Below are positions 10,620 through 22,919 of a DNA stretch of 64,000 nt, piece by piece; within the stretch, counting starts at the first letter, position 1; each line of letters starts with the position of its first letter. The notes beneath the pieces are model-generated. The model searched no databases, had not been told where the DNA came from, and saw nothing but the letters and a program-made list of their open reading frames with translations. The position numbers and the translations under genes are program-made. Source of the DNA: Hydrangea macrophylla (taxonomy: Eukaryota > Streptophyta > Magnoliopsida > Cornales > Hydrangeaceae). The stretch spans positions 53,608,850-53,672,849 of the forward strand of contig CM066991.1 of the NCBI GenBank assembly GCA_033977485.1. The letters run 5' to 3'.

Positions 10620-12465
10620 TCATCATATCCGTTTCATCACAAAGAATCGAAAAGATACACAACTTTCACAATCGTTATTTCGTTACGAAGACCATATCCG
10701 TTTCGTTGCAAAGAATCGAAAGGATACATAACTTTCAAAATCATCATTTCATCACGAAGACCGTATCCGTTTCGTCATGAATATTCAAAAGCATACATAA
10801 CTTTCACAACCGTCATTTCATCACGAAGACCATATCTGTTTTGTCATGAAGAATTTAAAGGATAAACAACTTTTACAACCGTCATTTCGTCACGAAGACC
10901 GTATCCATTTTGTCATGAAGAATTGAAAGGATACACATCTTTCACAACCGTCATTTCATCACGAAGACCGTATCCGTTTCGTCATAAAGAATCAAAAGGA
11001 TACACAACTTTCATAATCGCCATTTCGTCAGGAAGACCATATCCATTTCATCACGAAGAATCGAAAGGATACACAACTTTTAAAACCGTCATTTCATCAC
11101 GAAGACCATATCAGTTTTGTCATAAAGAATCAAAAGGATACATAATTTTTGCAACCGTCATTTCATCAAAGAGACCGTCTCTGTTTCATCATGAAGAATC
11201 GAAAGGATACCCAACTTTCACAATCATCATTTCATGACGAAGACCGTATCAATTTCATCATGAAAAATCGAAAGGATACACAACTTTCACAACCGTCATT
11301 TCATCACAAAGACCGTATCTATTTTGTCACAACGAATCGAAAGGATACATAACTTTCACAACCATCATTTCGTCACGAAGACCGTATCCATTTCGTCATG
11401 AAGAATCAAAAGGATACACAACTTTCACAACTGTCATTTTTTCATGAAGACCTTATCTGTTTCGTCACAAAGAATCGAAAGGATAGACAACTTTCACAAC
11501 CATAATTTTGTCACGAAGACTGTATCCATTTCCTCACGACGAATCAAAAGGATACAAAACTTTTACAACTGTCATTTCGTCACGAAGACTGTATCCATTT
11601 TGTCACAAAGAATTGAAAGGATACACAACTTTTACAACCGTCATTTTGTCCCAAAGACCGTCTCTATTTCGTCATGAAGAATCGAAAGGATATCAAACTT
11701 TCACAACCTTCATTTCGTTACGAAGACCATATCCATTTCATCACAAAGAATAGAAAGGATACACAACTTTCACAACTGTCATTTCGCCACGAAGACTGTA
11801 TCCATTTTGTCACGAAGAATTGAAAGGATACACAATTTTTACAACCATCATTTCATCACGATGACCGTCTCTATTTCATCACAAAAAATCGAAAGGATAC
11901 CCAACTTTCACAACCGTCATTTCATTATGAAGACCATATCCATTTCATCATGAAGAATCGAAAGGATACACAACTTTCACAACTGTCATTTCCTTACGAA
12001 GACCGTATCCATTTCATCACAAAGACTTGAAAGGATACACAACTTTCACAACTGTCATTTCGCCACGAAGACTGTATCCATTTTGTCATGAAGAATCGAA
12101 AGGATACACAACTTTCACAACTGTCATTTCCTTACGAAGACCGTATCCATTTCATCACAAAGAATTGAAAGGATACACAACTTTCACAACCATCATTTTA
12201 TTACAAAGACCATATCCATTTTGTCACGAAGAATCAGAAGGATACACAACTTTCACAACCGTCATGTTGTCACGAAGACCATATCCATTTCGTCATGAAG
12301 AATTGAAAGGATACACAACTTTTACAACTGTCATTTTGTCACAAAGACTGTATCCATTTCATCGTAAAGAATTGAAAGGATACATAACTTTCACAACTGT
12401 CATTTTGTCACGAAGACCATATCCGTTTCGTCCATGAAAGATCGAAAGGATACACAACTTTCATA
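10620..12465. repeat. 69-bp tandem array, about 27 copies (B 3' LTR)
   Basis: Monomers of 69 bp sit head to tail, for example GAATC at 11196 and its counterpart at 11265. Each monomer contains CGTCACGAAGA twice, which suggests an older half-unit. Copies differ mainly by C/T and G/A changes. Because 69 is a multiple of three and the plus-strand monomer has no stop in any frame, long spurious frames with a 23-residue period appear; I do not regard them as genes. The partner LTR has about 7 copies. Confidence 0.95.
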
Positions 12466-13086
12466 ACCCATAACCATAACCTTTTTCTCACTATCCCGAC
12501 CTCTGCGGCCTAGTTTACATAGTCGACACTTAATATCGACATTACATAGCTGATACTCACGTATCCCCGACTGTGCAGGCGTCACTTAGTATGGAGTTTG
12601 GCTCATAATATGACTTTTAATTGTAACGGTCAAGATTTCACTATGCGTCCCACATTCTATTTTGCGACTTAATATACTTATGATGGAAACTTCCCCAATC
12701 ACTATCAATGTAATAATCATGTCGTACAACATACTTATAGCTTGGGTATGAACTATCAATGGTCATCACACTATATTCATAACAGCTGAAACCTAGCATG
12801 TAGCTCATGGGTCGATAACATGGATTTGATACTAATCAACATATAGATGAAACCCTTAATATACTCATCTACGCGATAGTGCTACCATAGCACAAGATAT
12901 TCAAAACAAAACAGGTACTAGAGAACAAAGCATCATCAGCAAACACATCATACAAGTAGCTGTACAATCTACTAGGAATTAATTTCATTGTGTCGACTGA
13001 ATTGATATAATTTATTTGGGCATGATAAATTGCTTTATAGATTAAACTCAAAACTAGAACATTATAGGTATTTGGATTATCTTTAT

Positions 13087-13760
13087 ATACACAAAATCTA
13101 GTTTAATTTAGATTTTTGAGCTATTGAAAACATTCATTTTGCTTAGACATTTCTATATTTTTGGACTGCTCTGTCCTAGATTTATAGAACTGCATTGTAT
13201 GTGATTTCACCTATGCAGGATTGACTTTTAGACCAGGCTATAGACAAGGTATTTGTAGATAAATGAGTTAGATTTCTCCACAAAAAAACCTAGCTTCAGT
13301 CAGATTTTTGAGATGTTCAACACGTTCATTTTACTAAACTATGTTCTGCTAAAAGTTTCTGTTTCCCAAATTTATAGCACTTTGTACATGCATTTCACCT
13401 ATGAAGGAAGGATTTTTAGACTGGGCTATAGAAGAGTTATTGTAGATAAATGAGTTAGCTTTCTTCACAAAAAACTTAGCTTCATTCAGATTTTTGAGCT
13501 GCTCAAAATGTTCATTTTACTAAACTATGTTATGATGAAAGTTTCCGTTTCCCAGATTTCTAGCACTGCGTTGTACATGTATTTTACCTATGAAGGATTA
13601 CTTTTTAGACTAGGCTATAGAAGAGTTATTTGTAGATAAACTAGTAAGATTTCTACACAAAAAAACCTAGCTTCATTCAAATTTTTGAGCTGCTCAAAAC
13701 GTTCATTTTACTAAATTACGTTCTAATGAAAGTTTCTGTTTCCCAGATTTGAAGATTTAT
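13087..13760. repeat. About 187-bp tandem repeat, about 3.5 copies (B 3' LTR)
   Basis: Units begin near CTAGCTTCATTCAGATTTTT and contain ACTAAACTATGTTCTG and GGCTATAGAAGAGTTATT. Starts are near 13087, 13288, 13475 and 13665. The 5' LTR of B has about 2.5 copies at 20807-21270. The 20 extra 69-mers plus one extra 187-mer account for nearly all of the 1.56-kb length difference between the LTRs. Confidence 0.8.
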
Positions 13761-14675
13761 CTTGCATGTTGCATAGAAACCTCAAAATAACAACATCAAG
13801 CACTTACTAAACATTACTACATACTGTATATGTTCTAAAGTGAGTTAGTAAACTCACCAAAACTTGAAATTGAGATTGGGTTTTAGATTTGAGCTTAGGA
13901 AGCTTGAATTCAACTTCAATGGTGGAATCTTCTTCTTCTTCCTCCTCTTCTAAGTTTCTTACTTTTGGAATTCTTCTTGAACTTCTAGAACTAATAATCA
14001 CAGCTCTTAAGTTCCCATGGTAGTGTATGTAAGTGTATGGGTGTGTACATGTGTTTACATGTGAAGTGTATACAAGGGAAGAGGGGTGAATGCTTGAGTT
14101 TTCTTCTAATCCTCTTGTCTCTCCATGGAACTCTCTTCCTAGATCTCTCTCTATCTATATGCGTAGATTGTAGGCCAAAGAAAATGAGATGAATGAGTGT
14201 ATGCATGATTTTATAGAGGTGGTGGAGGGGTTAGGTGTCACCATTGCATGTGTGCATGCATAGACAAGTGTCCAATAAGTGGCCAAGTGGCATGTATGGT
14301 TGTGACAAGTGTCTAGTGGGTTGCATGTGCCACCAAGTGGCCGGCCATGTAAGACCCACCTTGGGTTTTCTGCCACTTCCTTAGTTTACGTGCACAATTC
14401 CTCGTTATATATGTCAGTCTCAATTTATGTACAACCGAGCATTATTTTTAATATCCAGGTCTAAGTACGGGACTATGTTTAGTCTTAATACGGTTGAGCC
14501 GGTGCAATGTTTATAGTCTAATTAGTAATTACATTACACTGATACAGTCACATAAATAAAATAATAATATAATAATTAAGCAGATATGGAAATTCATAAA
14601 ACTCATTTTATTGCACGTAGAGAAATTACAAGTATTACATCTTCTACCACCTATTACAGGATTTCATCCTACAAA

Positions 14676-17600
14676 TCAGAACGAGCTAGTACTAAAAAGA
14701 AATGGAAATTTCTCTCGCATTTCTGATTCCAGATTCCAAAAAGCTTCTCCTTCGTCATGATGCTTCCACTGAACCTTTACCAGTGGAATCTCTTTGTTCC
14801 TCAGCTTCTTGATTCCACGATCCATAATTCTTGTAGGTCCTTCGATGAATGTAGCATTATCGTTTACTTCGATATCTTCAAAATCAATTTTGTGTGCCAG
14901 GTTGCGAAGACATTTCCTCAGCTTACTCACATGGAAAAGATTATGAACTCTTGACATCTTCGGTGGTAATGCCAATCCAGAAGCGACTTTCCCATGTGTT
15001 CCAGAATTTTAAATAGTCCAATGTACCATGGTGATAGCTTTCGCCTCTTCTGTCCAAACCTTATAATGCTTCAAACCAGGGAAACTTTCAAATACACATG
15101 ATCTCCAACTTTAAATTCTAGATCTTGACACCTTTTGTCCGTGTAGCTTCTTATATCTGCTTTGCACTAATTTTATCCTTTCCTTTTGTCTGTCAATCTA
15201 TGGATGAAATGCAGAACTCAACTTCAGAGACGTTCCCATTGCTTTATGAAGACTCTCCCAAAATTCGGCGGTGAATCTCAAATTTTGTTCTAATACGACT
15301 GATACCGGTACCCCATGTAATTGCACAACCTGTTATAGGTATAGTCGACTCATCTTCTCGACAAGATAGGTCATATTGTAGGCAATAAAATGGGCTAATG
15401 GTTCTGCTCAAATAGCATCATGGTTCTGCTCAAATCTCGGCAATCCCATAACAAAATCCATGGTGATATGCTCCCATTTCCATTCTGGGACTGGTAATGG
15501 TTGTAGTAGTCCTGGGGGTCATTCGAGTTTCGCCTTGACTTGCTAGCAAGTAGGGAATTTGGCTACATACTCTGTGACTTCTCTCTTCATGCCTTCCCAC
15601 CAAAAGTTCCTTTTTAAGTCTTTTTAGATCTTGGTTCCACCGAGGTGTATGGTCATTCTCGACTTATGTGCTTCATCCAGAATGTCTTTCCTCAAACCAT
15701 CTACGTCGAGTACACATAACCTGTCCTTACATCTGAATCCTTCATTTATTCCAATATTCCATTCAGCCATATCCTTTGCTTTTTCCTTCTCGAACCATTT
15801 CCTGAATCGTTCGCCCTCCTTTTGAGCTTCAAGAATTCGATTAATGAGGGTTGGCTATACCATAAGACATTCAAAAGGTCATCCATCACCAAACTTTACA
15901 ATCTAAATGTTGAATTCTATTAAAGCTTCTAAGGCTTTCCATTCCTTGATTAAAAGTGTGGCGATTAACCTTTGGGGTTTCCTGTTCAAAGCATCTGCGA
16001 CTACATTTGCTTTACTGGGGTGGTACTGCAAATTAAAGTTGTAGGCCTTAAGTAGCTCCATCTAGCGTCATTGTCCCATGTTTAGCTCCTTCTGAGAGAA
16101 CAGGTATTTCAAGCTTTTGTGATTCGAAAACAAGTCAAACTTCTCTTCGTAGAGATAGTGCCTCCAAATAGTAAGTGCAAAGACAATTATAGCAAATTCT
16201 AGATCGTACGTACGGTAGTTCAACTCATATAGCTTTAATTGTCTGGATCTATAAGCGATCACCTGACCATTCTGCATAAGTACACATCCTAATCCTTAAT
16301 AAGATGTGTCACTGTAGATAGTGTATTGTTCACCACTCCTGGGTATAGCTAGCACTGGCGCTGAGGTCAACCTCTCCTTTAGTTCTTAAAAGGCGCGTTC
16401 GTGCTTGTCCTTCTGCTCAAACTTTGAATCCTTCTTCGTTAGTCCGATTAAAGGAGACGCAATCCTTAAGAATCCTTCCACAAATCTCCTGTAGTATCCA
16501 GCCAATCTGAGGAAACTTCATACCTCTGATGCGTTGGTTGGTCTACTCCAACTAGAAACTACGTCTGTCTTTGTTGAGTCTACCGAAATCCTATTCTGTG
16601 ATACTACATGCCCAAGAACTTAACTTCTTTCAGCCAAAACTCACACTTACTAAACTTAGCATAGAGATGATTTTCTCTAAGTATCTGAAGTGTAATCAGT
16701 ACGTGCTTCTCGTGTTCTTCTACACTCTTTGAATAAATAAGAATGTTGTTGATAAACACGATGATGAATTGGTCCAAGAAGGGTCTGAACACCCGATTCA
16801 TCAAATCCATGAACACTGCCGGGGCATTAGTTAACCCAAAAGGCATAACAAGAACTCATAATGCCCATATCTGGTTCTGAAAGCCGTTTTCAGTATATCC
16901 TCCGATCTAACAAGTAACTGATTGTAACCGGATCATAAATCGATCTTTAAAAAGGTTGTCAATCTTCGGAGTTGGTCGAATAAGTCATCTATCTTGGGGA
17001 GTGGGTACTTGTTCTTGACGGTGACCTTATTCAACTTTCTATAGTTGATACAAGGTCGAAGATTTCCATCCTTCTTTTTAACAAATAGTACTGGGGATCC
17101 CCAAGGTGACGTGCTTGGTTTAATGATCCCAAGATCTTCCAACTCTTGTACTTGTTTCTTCAGTTCTAGCATTTTCGTAGACGGTAAGGGGTCTTGGATA
17201 ATGGCGTTGTTTCGGGTACTAGCTCAATACAAAAGTCGATCTCACGCTTAGGTAGTAGTCCGAAGATGTTTTGCTTCATAGTATCGAACTATCGGAATCT
17301 GAGCGATTGTCAATTCTGAGCTTATGGTTTCCATAGCGGCTAAGCCACTTATAAGAAAGGCATCACTAGTAGGATTGCATTGGAAACTAAAGGGTGTACT
17401 CCCAGGTACTAATAATGTGATTGACTTACTAGCATAATCCAACTTCACATGATACTTAGTAAGCCAGTAAATCCTAGGATCACATCGAATTCCTTCATTG
17501 ATAGAAGAATTAAGCCTGCAGGTATATTCCTATCCTCTAATGTTAAAGTGCAGTCCTTGCACATTCTTCCTAGCTTTACGGTCACTCCCAAGGGTGATAC

Positions 17601-18165
17601 CGTGTTCAGAGCTACTTTGAGTGTTTGGGGTACTAAACTCAATCGTCGTATAATCTTGAAGGCAATAAATGAATTTGTAGCACCAGTATCAAGAGCACTT
17701 TTACTCAGCATATAATGAGAGTATACTTTCCAAGTTCTGCTATTCCTTTTCATCATAGCCGGCCACCTCGAGTATGATAGCATTGAGTTGAGCTTTCTAG
17801 TTTGACCTTGAGTAATAGTCCCATGACAATTTCCTCTTGGTGCCTTGCAATCCGTGCACATGTGCCCTCTTTTGTGATAGTTGTAGCATAACATTAGTTC
17901 AGTTTTTGGTCCCGGGGGCTGTGCAGTCTCGTGCCATATGCCTGAGATTCCCATAATTGAAACATCCGTCCATTTTGTTCCTGGTGGTTATGGTTGGTAC
18001 TTGTGGTGCGGGTAGTGCTGTATGCTTATCCAAGGGAAAGGTGGGTCCTGGTTTCCTTCCACTATTCCATGGGCACTTGTTTCCTTGGAAATGGGTCAGA
18101 TTCCTCTTGGTCCATTCCTGAGCTGGGATGGATGACTTATCATTTACTTGTGTGCTTATGTACCT
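14676..18165 (-). pseudogene. pol: B: gag (C-terminal remnant) and pol
   Basis: Minus strand, many frameshifts. From the 5' side: a knuckle CFNYGNLRHMARDC (second Cys lost) near 17960 and another, CYNYHKRGHMCTDC (again Tyr for Cys), near 17880. Protease has ALDTGATNSFIA near 17690. RT starts at 17172 ([21 protein letters not shown]), and the catalytic box at 16745-16756 reads FINN instead of FIDD, so both Asp are lost. RNase H is at 16068-16277 ([16 protein letters not shown]). Integrase is at about 15170-15830, and the C-terminal part with a chromodomain-like end (VQWKHHDEGEAFW) is at 14676-14975. The main gag domain is absent: only about 0.9 kb separates PBS and protease. The RT cannot be active. 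Confidence 0.88.
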
Positions 18166-18427
18166 AAATGAATATCTATTGGTTAACCTCCAGTCCTAAC
18201 CATGGTTACGAGACATATAAATGATATAAGGTATAGCTAATAATTTTAACATGAGTACATATCTCATCAAGTATACATTTCATAAAGTAGAGGACACAAG
18301 TCTTCATAGAACTTTAAATATTTACATAGAAAGGCATACACACTACTACTAGTTCATGTTACATGCTTGGGTACATACTACATACGCAAAAGATGGGCTA
18401 CTAGCCATAATACAAGTAGAGCTCTAA

Positions 18428-18744
18428 ATCCTGGAAATCCTATCCCAAAAGTCCTCCGTATCTGAATCATATGGTGGAGCATGATCCTAGATTAAAATCT
18501 CCCTAGGTGGAACCCAGTCCAAGTACGGGTCAAACTTATCAACAATCTCATCTTCATCCTTATCCAAATGCTTTATCTCTGCATCCTTAGAGTCATCCTC
18601 AACCTCTAGCTCTCCATCCTCCATGACTACCATAGCTCCCTTCTCACCAGCACCCTCTGTTGGGTCAACATCCTCTGCTTGGTCAATACCCACTGCTGGG
18701 CAAATCTCCGTATCAACCCCGTCCTCCATATCCATCTGGGACAT
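18428..18744 (-). CDS. B: acidic leader ORF of unknown function
   Basis: Between the PBS and the gag remnant, a minus-strand ATG at 18744 opens 85 codons (MSQMDMEDG to PREILI). After a single TAG the same frame runs on for about 20 more residues (DHAPPYDSDTEDFWDRIS). The product is very acidic, with clusters such as VEDDSKDAE and DKDEDEIVDKFD. It could be an upstream ORF, a first gag exon or chance. A possible 3' splice site, AG before GTACATAAG, lies near 18165, and A has a similar AG before GTACACAT near 25887. I do not recognise the product. Confidence 0.35.
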
Positions 18745-18865
18745 AATAAGGTGTCATACTAATCACACAACTATCATAAGGTTCATATCTTCATGGATGG
18801 AAAAAAGGTCTAACGGTTTATAACTTAAGTGTGTAGGACGATCGGTGTACATGTCTTAACCTAAA

Positions 18866-18877
18866 GCTCTGATACCA
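18866..18877 (-). other. B: primer-binding site (tRNA-iMet)
   Basis: Minus-strand TGGTATCAGAGC begins about ten bases after the 5' LTR end (TATCACGCC at 18887). This is the usual plant tRNA-iMet PBS and fixes the orientation of B. Confidence 0.92.
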
Positions 18878-19689
18878 AAAATCCCTATCACGCCCCGGCG
18901 TAGCCAAAATAGGGAAAATTTTAAAATTTCCATCTTGGACCCTGAGGCACATGACTGGTTACATTACCGAATTATCCACGACCAAATACTAATAATAAAC
19001 ATCATAACAAAAAGGATAAGACCTACATCTGCTTACAAGGTTATATTACATTAGAAGGCCACCTTACTAGATAACTATTACATTATCGTAAATACATCAG
19101 AGTCTTATGGCTCTAGGGCCTTACAAAAGCTATTACAAAAGATATGATAAGTCTTCTGATAGAGATTAAAACCAAAACATTTACAAAAGACAACCACTAG
19201 TCTTCTCTCTAACTAGCATATCCATAGCCATCTTCGGTGTACTCTTCCTCCAAGTTCTCAGCTTGCATAACATCATGACCCGTGTACTCATCACCTGGAT
19301 AAGCTAGACATGGAAATGTCCAATGACATAAATGTCGTCAGCTTATGAAAGCCAAGTGAGAGAACTAAATCAAATAGAACTTATATAGTTAGAAACTAAC
19401 AAGATATGTTTACTATTTCTAATACGTCTTTTAGGACCTTCGCGTTCTCACCATCGACCTATGACCACTAACGTGCCTGACTAAGTATTCAAAAAGAATA
19501 CGAATAACCAACTCGACTCATCTCGACATCCTTAAAGCCACAACTATCCATCACTATTCACTGACACCATTCACTAACAAAAATAACTCTCACTACATCT
19601 CGTCATGAAGAATCGAAATGTTGAGAAGGAAGAATTGAAAGGATTCTTAACTCTATGAACCATCACCTCGTCATGAAGAATCAAAGTGT

Positions 19690-20155
19690 TCATCATATCC
19701 GTTTCGTCACGAAGAATTGAAAGGATACACAACTTTCACAATCGTTATTTCGTCACGAAGACCATATCCATTTTGTTACGAAGAATCGAAAGGATACACA
19801 ACTTTCACAACTGTCATTTCGTCATGAAGACAGTATCCATTTCATCACAAAGAATTGAAAGGATACACAACTTTCACAATCGTTATTTTGTCACGAAGAC
19901 CATATCCATTTTGTCATGAAGAATCGAAAGGATACACAACTTCACAACCGTCATTTCATCACAAAGACCGTATTCGTTTCGTCACAAAGAATCGAAAGGA
20001 TACACAACTTTCACAACTGTCATTTCATCACGAAGACTGTATCTGTTTTGTCATGAAGAATTGAAAGGATACACAACTTTCACAACCATCATTTCATCAC
20101 GAAGACCGTAGCCATTTTGTCCATGAAGGATCGAAAAGATACACAACTTTCATAA
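19690..20155. repeat. 69-bp tandem array, about 7 copies (B 5' LTR)
   Basis: Same monomer as at 10620-12465. The flanks match on both sides: TGTTCATCATATCCGTTTCG before, TTTCATAACCC after. Only the copy number differs. Array length in the two LTRs was presumably equal at insertion. Confidence 0.93.
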
Positions 20156-20806
20156 CCCCACAACTATAACCTTTTTCTCACTATCCCAACCTCTACCGCC
20201 TGGCTTACCTAGTTGACACTTAATCTCAACATTAGCAGGTCCTGACATTAAATAGCTGATACTCACATATCCCTGACCATGCACACATCACTCATTATGG
20301 AGTTTGGTTCATAATATGACTTTTAATTGTAACCGTCAAGATTTTACTATACGTCCGACATTCTATTTTATGACTTAATGTACTTACGATGAAAACTTCC
20401 CCAATCACTATCAATGCAATAAACATGCCATACAACATACTTATAGCTTGGGTATGAACTCTCAATGGTCATCACACAATATTCATAACAACAGAAACCT
20501 AGCATGTAGCTCATGGATCAATAATATGGATTTGATACCAATAAACATATAGATGAAACCCTTAACATACTCATCTACTCGATAGCACTACCATAGGACA
20601 AGATATTCATAACAACACAGGTACCAAAAAACAAGCATCATCAATAAACACATCATACAAGTAGCTGTACAATCTACTAGGAATTAATTTCTTTGTGTCG
20701 ACTGAATTGATATGAATTATTTGGGCATGATAAATTGTTTTTATAGATCAAACTCAAAACTAGAACATTATAGGTATTTGGATTATCTTTATGTACAAAA
20801 AATCTA

Positions 20807-21270
20807 GCTTCATTTAGATTTTTGAGCTATTCAAAACATTCATTCTAATTAGACATTTCTATATTTTTGGACTGCTCTGTCCCAGATTTATAGAACTACG
20901 TTATACATGAATTTCACCTATGAAGGAATGATTTTTAGACTGGGCTATAGAAGAGTTATTTGTAGATAAATGAGTTATATTTCGCTAGAAAAAAATCTAG
21001 ATTTATTCGGATTTTTCAGATGCTCCAAAAGTTCATTTTACTAAACTACGTTCTGCTGAAAGTTTTTGCTTTCCAGATTTGTAGCACTGCGTTGTACATG
21101 CATTTTACCTATAAAGGAGTGATTTTTAGACCAAGATATAGAAGAGTTATTTGTATATAAATGAGTTAGCTTTCTTCACAAAAAAACTTAGCTTTATTTT
21201 GATTTTTAAGCTGCTCAAAAAGTTCATTTTACTAAACTATGTTCTGCTGAAAGTTTCTATTTCCTAGATT
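20807..21270. repeat. About 187-bp tandem repeat, about 2.5 copies (B 5' LTR)
   Basis: Counterpart of 13087-13760 with one unit fewer. Unit starts lie near 20807, 20996 and 21187. Confidence 0.75.
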
Positions 21271-22535
21271 TGAAGATTTGTCTTGCATGTTGCATAGAAA
21301 CCTCAAAATAATGAGATCAAGCACTTACTAAACAGTACTGCATACTATATATGTTCTAAAGTGAGTTAGTAAACTCACCTAAACTTGAAATTGAGATTGG
21401 GCTTCGGATTTGAGCTTAGGAAGCTTGAATTCAACTTGAATGGTGGAATCTTCTTCTTCTTCCTCCTCTTCTAATTTTCTTACTTCTGGGATTCTTCTTG
21501 AACTTCTAAAACTAATAATCACAGCTCTTAAGTTCCCATGGTAGTGTATGTAAGTGTATGGGTGTGTATATGTGTTTGCATGTGAGGTGTATACAAGGGA
21601 AGAGGGGTGAATACTTGAGTTTTCTTCTAATCCTCTTGTCTCTCCATGGAACTCTCTTCCTAACTCTCTCTCTATCTATATGCGCAGATTGTAGGCCAAA
21701 GAAAATGAGATGAATGAGTGTATGCATGATTTTGTAGAGGTGGTGGAGGGGTTAGGTGTCACCATGTATGCTTGATTGGTGTGCATGCATGGACAAGTGT
21801 CCAACAAGTGGCCAAGTGGCATGTATGGTTGTGACAAGTGTCTAGTGGGTTGCATATGCCACCAAGTGGTTGGCCATGTGGGGCCCACCTTAGGTTTTGT
21901 ACCACTTCCTCGGTTTATGTACACAATTCCTTATTATACATGTCAGTCTCAATTTACGTGCAATCGGGTTTTATTTCTAATATCGAGGTCCGAGTACGGG
22001 ACTAAGTTAAGTCTTATTACGGTCGAGCCGGTGCAGTGCTTATAGTCTAATTAGTAATTACATTACACTGATACAGTCATGTTAGACTATACTTTTAAAT
22101 GCCTAAAAAGAAAAATAGAGAAATCATTTTTTTTATATATATATACTTATCATTTCGGATGTCACCTAGCCAAAAAAAGAACTAGTGACTTTAAGTCCAT
22201 GTCAATGTGGTTAAAAAATGTGTGTCCAGCAGGTGCTCCCAATAGATACACATGAATGTTTTTTTTTAATAGAAAAAACCACTACTTTAAAAAAAAAAAA
22301 GTAGATTAAATGTGAACATGGCATAGTGGGGAGTGAAGATATCTTGTTGAACTCACGTGCTACATATGGGGTGGTTGTACTTACACTACGACAAAACATC
22401 CATGTGTGCTGGAAGAATTACCATACCATCAAAGTGGTGGGCCATAAAAAGTGGGTGTTATGCAAACATGGGTAAAGTCACATCCCTCAACTACCCAGAA
22501 CCCATTACCAAAAAAAAAAAACTGCTGCCAAATGC

Positions 22536-22545
22536 CTATAAATAG
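22536..22545 (+). promoter_or_regulatory. F: TATA box
   Basis: CTATAAATAG about 456 bp from the LTR start, followed by purine-rich sequence and a CT run near 22733. This is a normal position for the U3/R promoter of a long plant LTR. Confidence 0.6.
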
Positions 22546-22919
22546 GTTATGCAGTCCCTACGAAAGGAGGGGGAAGAAAAAATCTGGGAAAAGGAAAAAA
22601 AAACTGAAAGAGGTTGAGACAAAAAAAAAGAGAGACAGAAAAAGAGAAAGAGGGACGTATGAAAGGAGAACAAAAAAATCTTCTCTGTGGAAGAGTTAGA
22701 GAAAGGTATACACCTCATTCATTGTTTTTCTCTCTCTCTCTCTCTCTTAACTTTTTTTCAATTATTGCAGGAGTCTTCTTCCAAATCAAAGAATTGACCA
22801 TTCAAAGTAGCCCATGAGTCCTTAAACCATTCAAATATTGGAGTCTTTGTTGCCATGCCTTGTACTGTCCAAGCCTCCAAGAATAAAAATGGAGACTTTT
22901 CTCTTCACTGGGTCTTTCA

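Larger units (their letters stand above)
9796..14639 (-). repeat. B: 3' LTR
   Basis: 4844 bp. On the plus strand it begins TGTCACGCCCCGG and ends GTATTACA; in element sense it starts TGTAATACT. A minus-strand TATA box (CTATAAAAT) lies at 14208-14216, so U3 is about 420 bp and the rest, including both tandem arrays, would be downstream of transcription start. Non-coding. Confidence 0.92.

Noticed and set aside
10598..12437. Long plus-strand frames with 23-residue repeats
   Set aside because: They follow directly from the 69-bp array (a multiple of three), lie antisense in an LTR and change frame between blocks.
10620..12465. CRISPR-like array
   Set aside because: The whole 69-bp unit repeats; there are no unique spacers, and the context is a plant LTR.
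22357..22718. Host gene in the F region (frames at 22357, 22451, 22536)
   Set aside because: Poly-Lys/Ser translations of purine runs around an LTR promoter; no domain and no splice structure.
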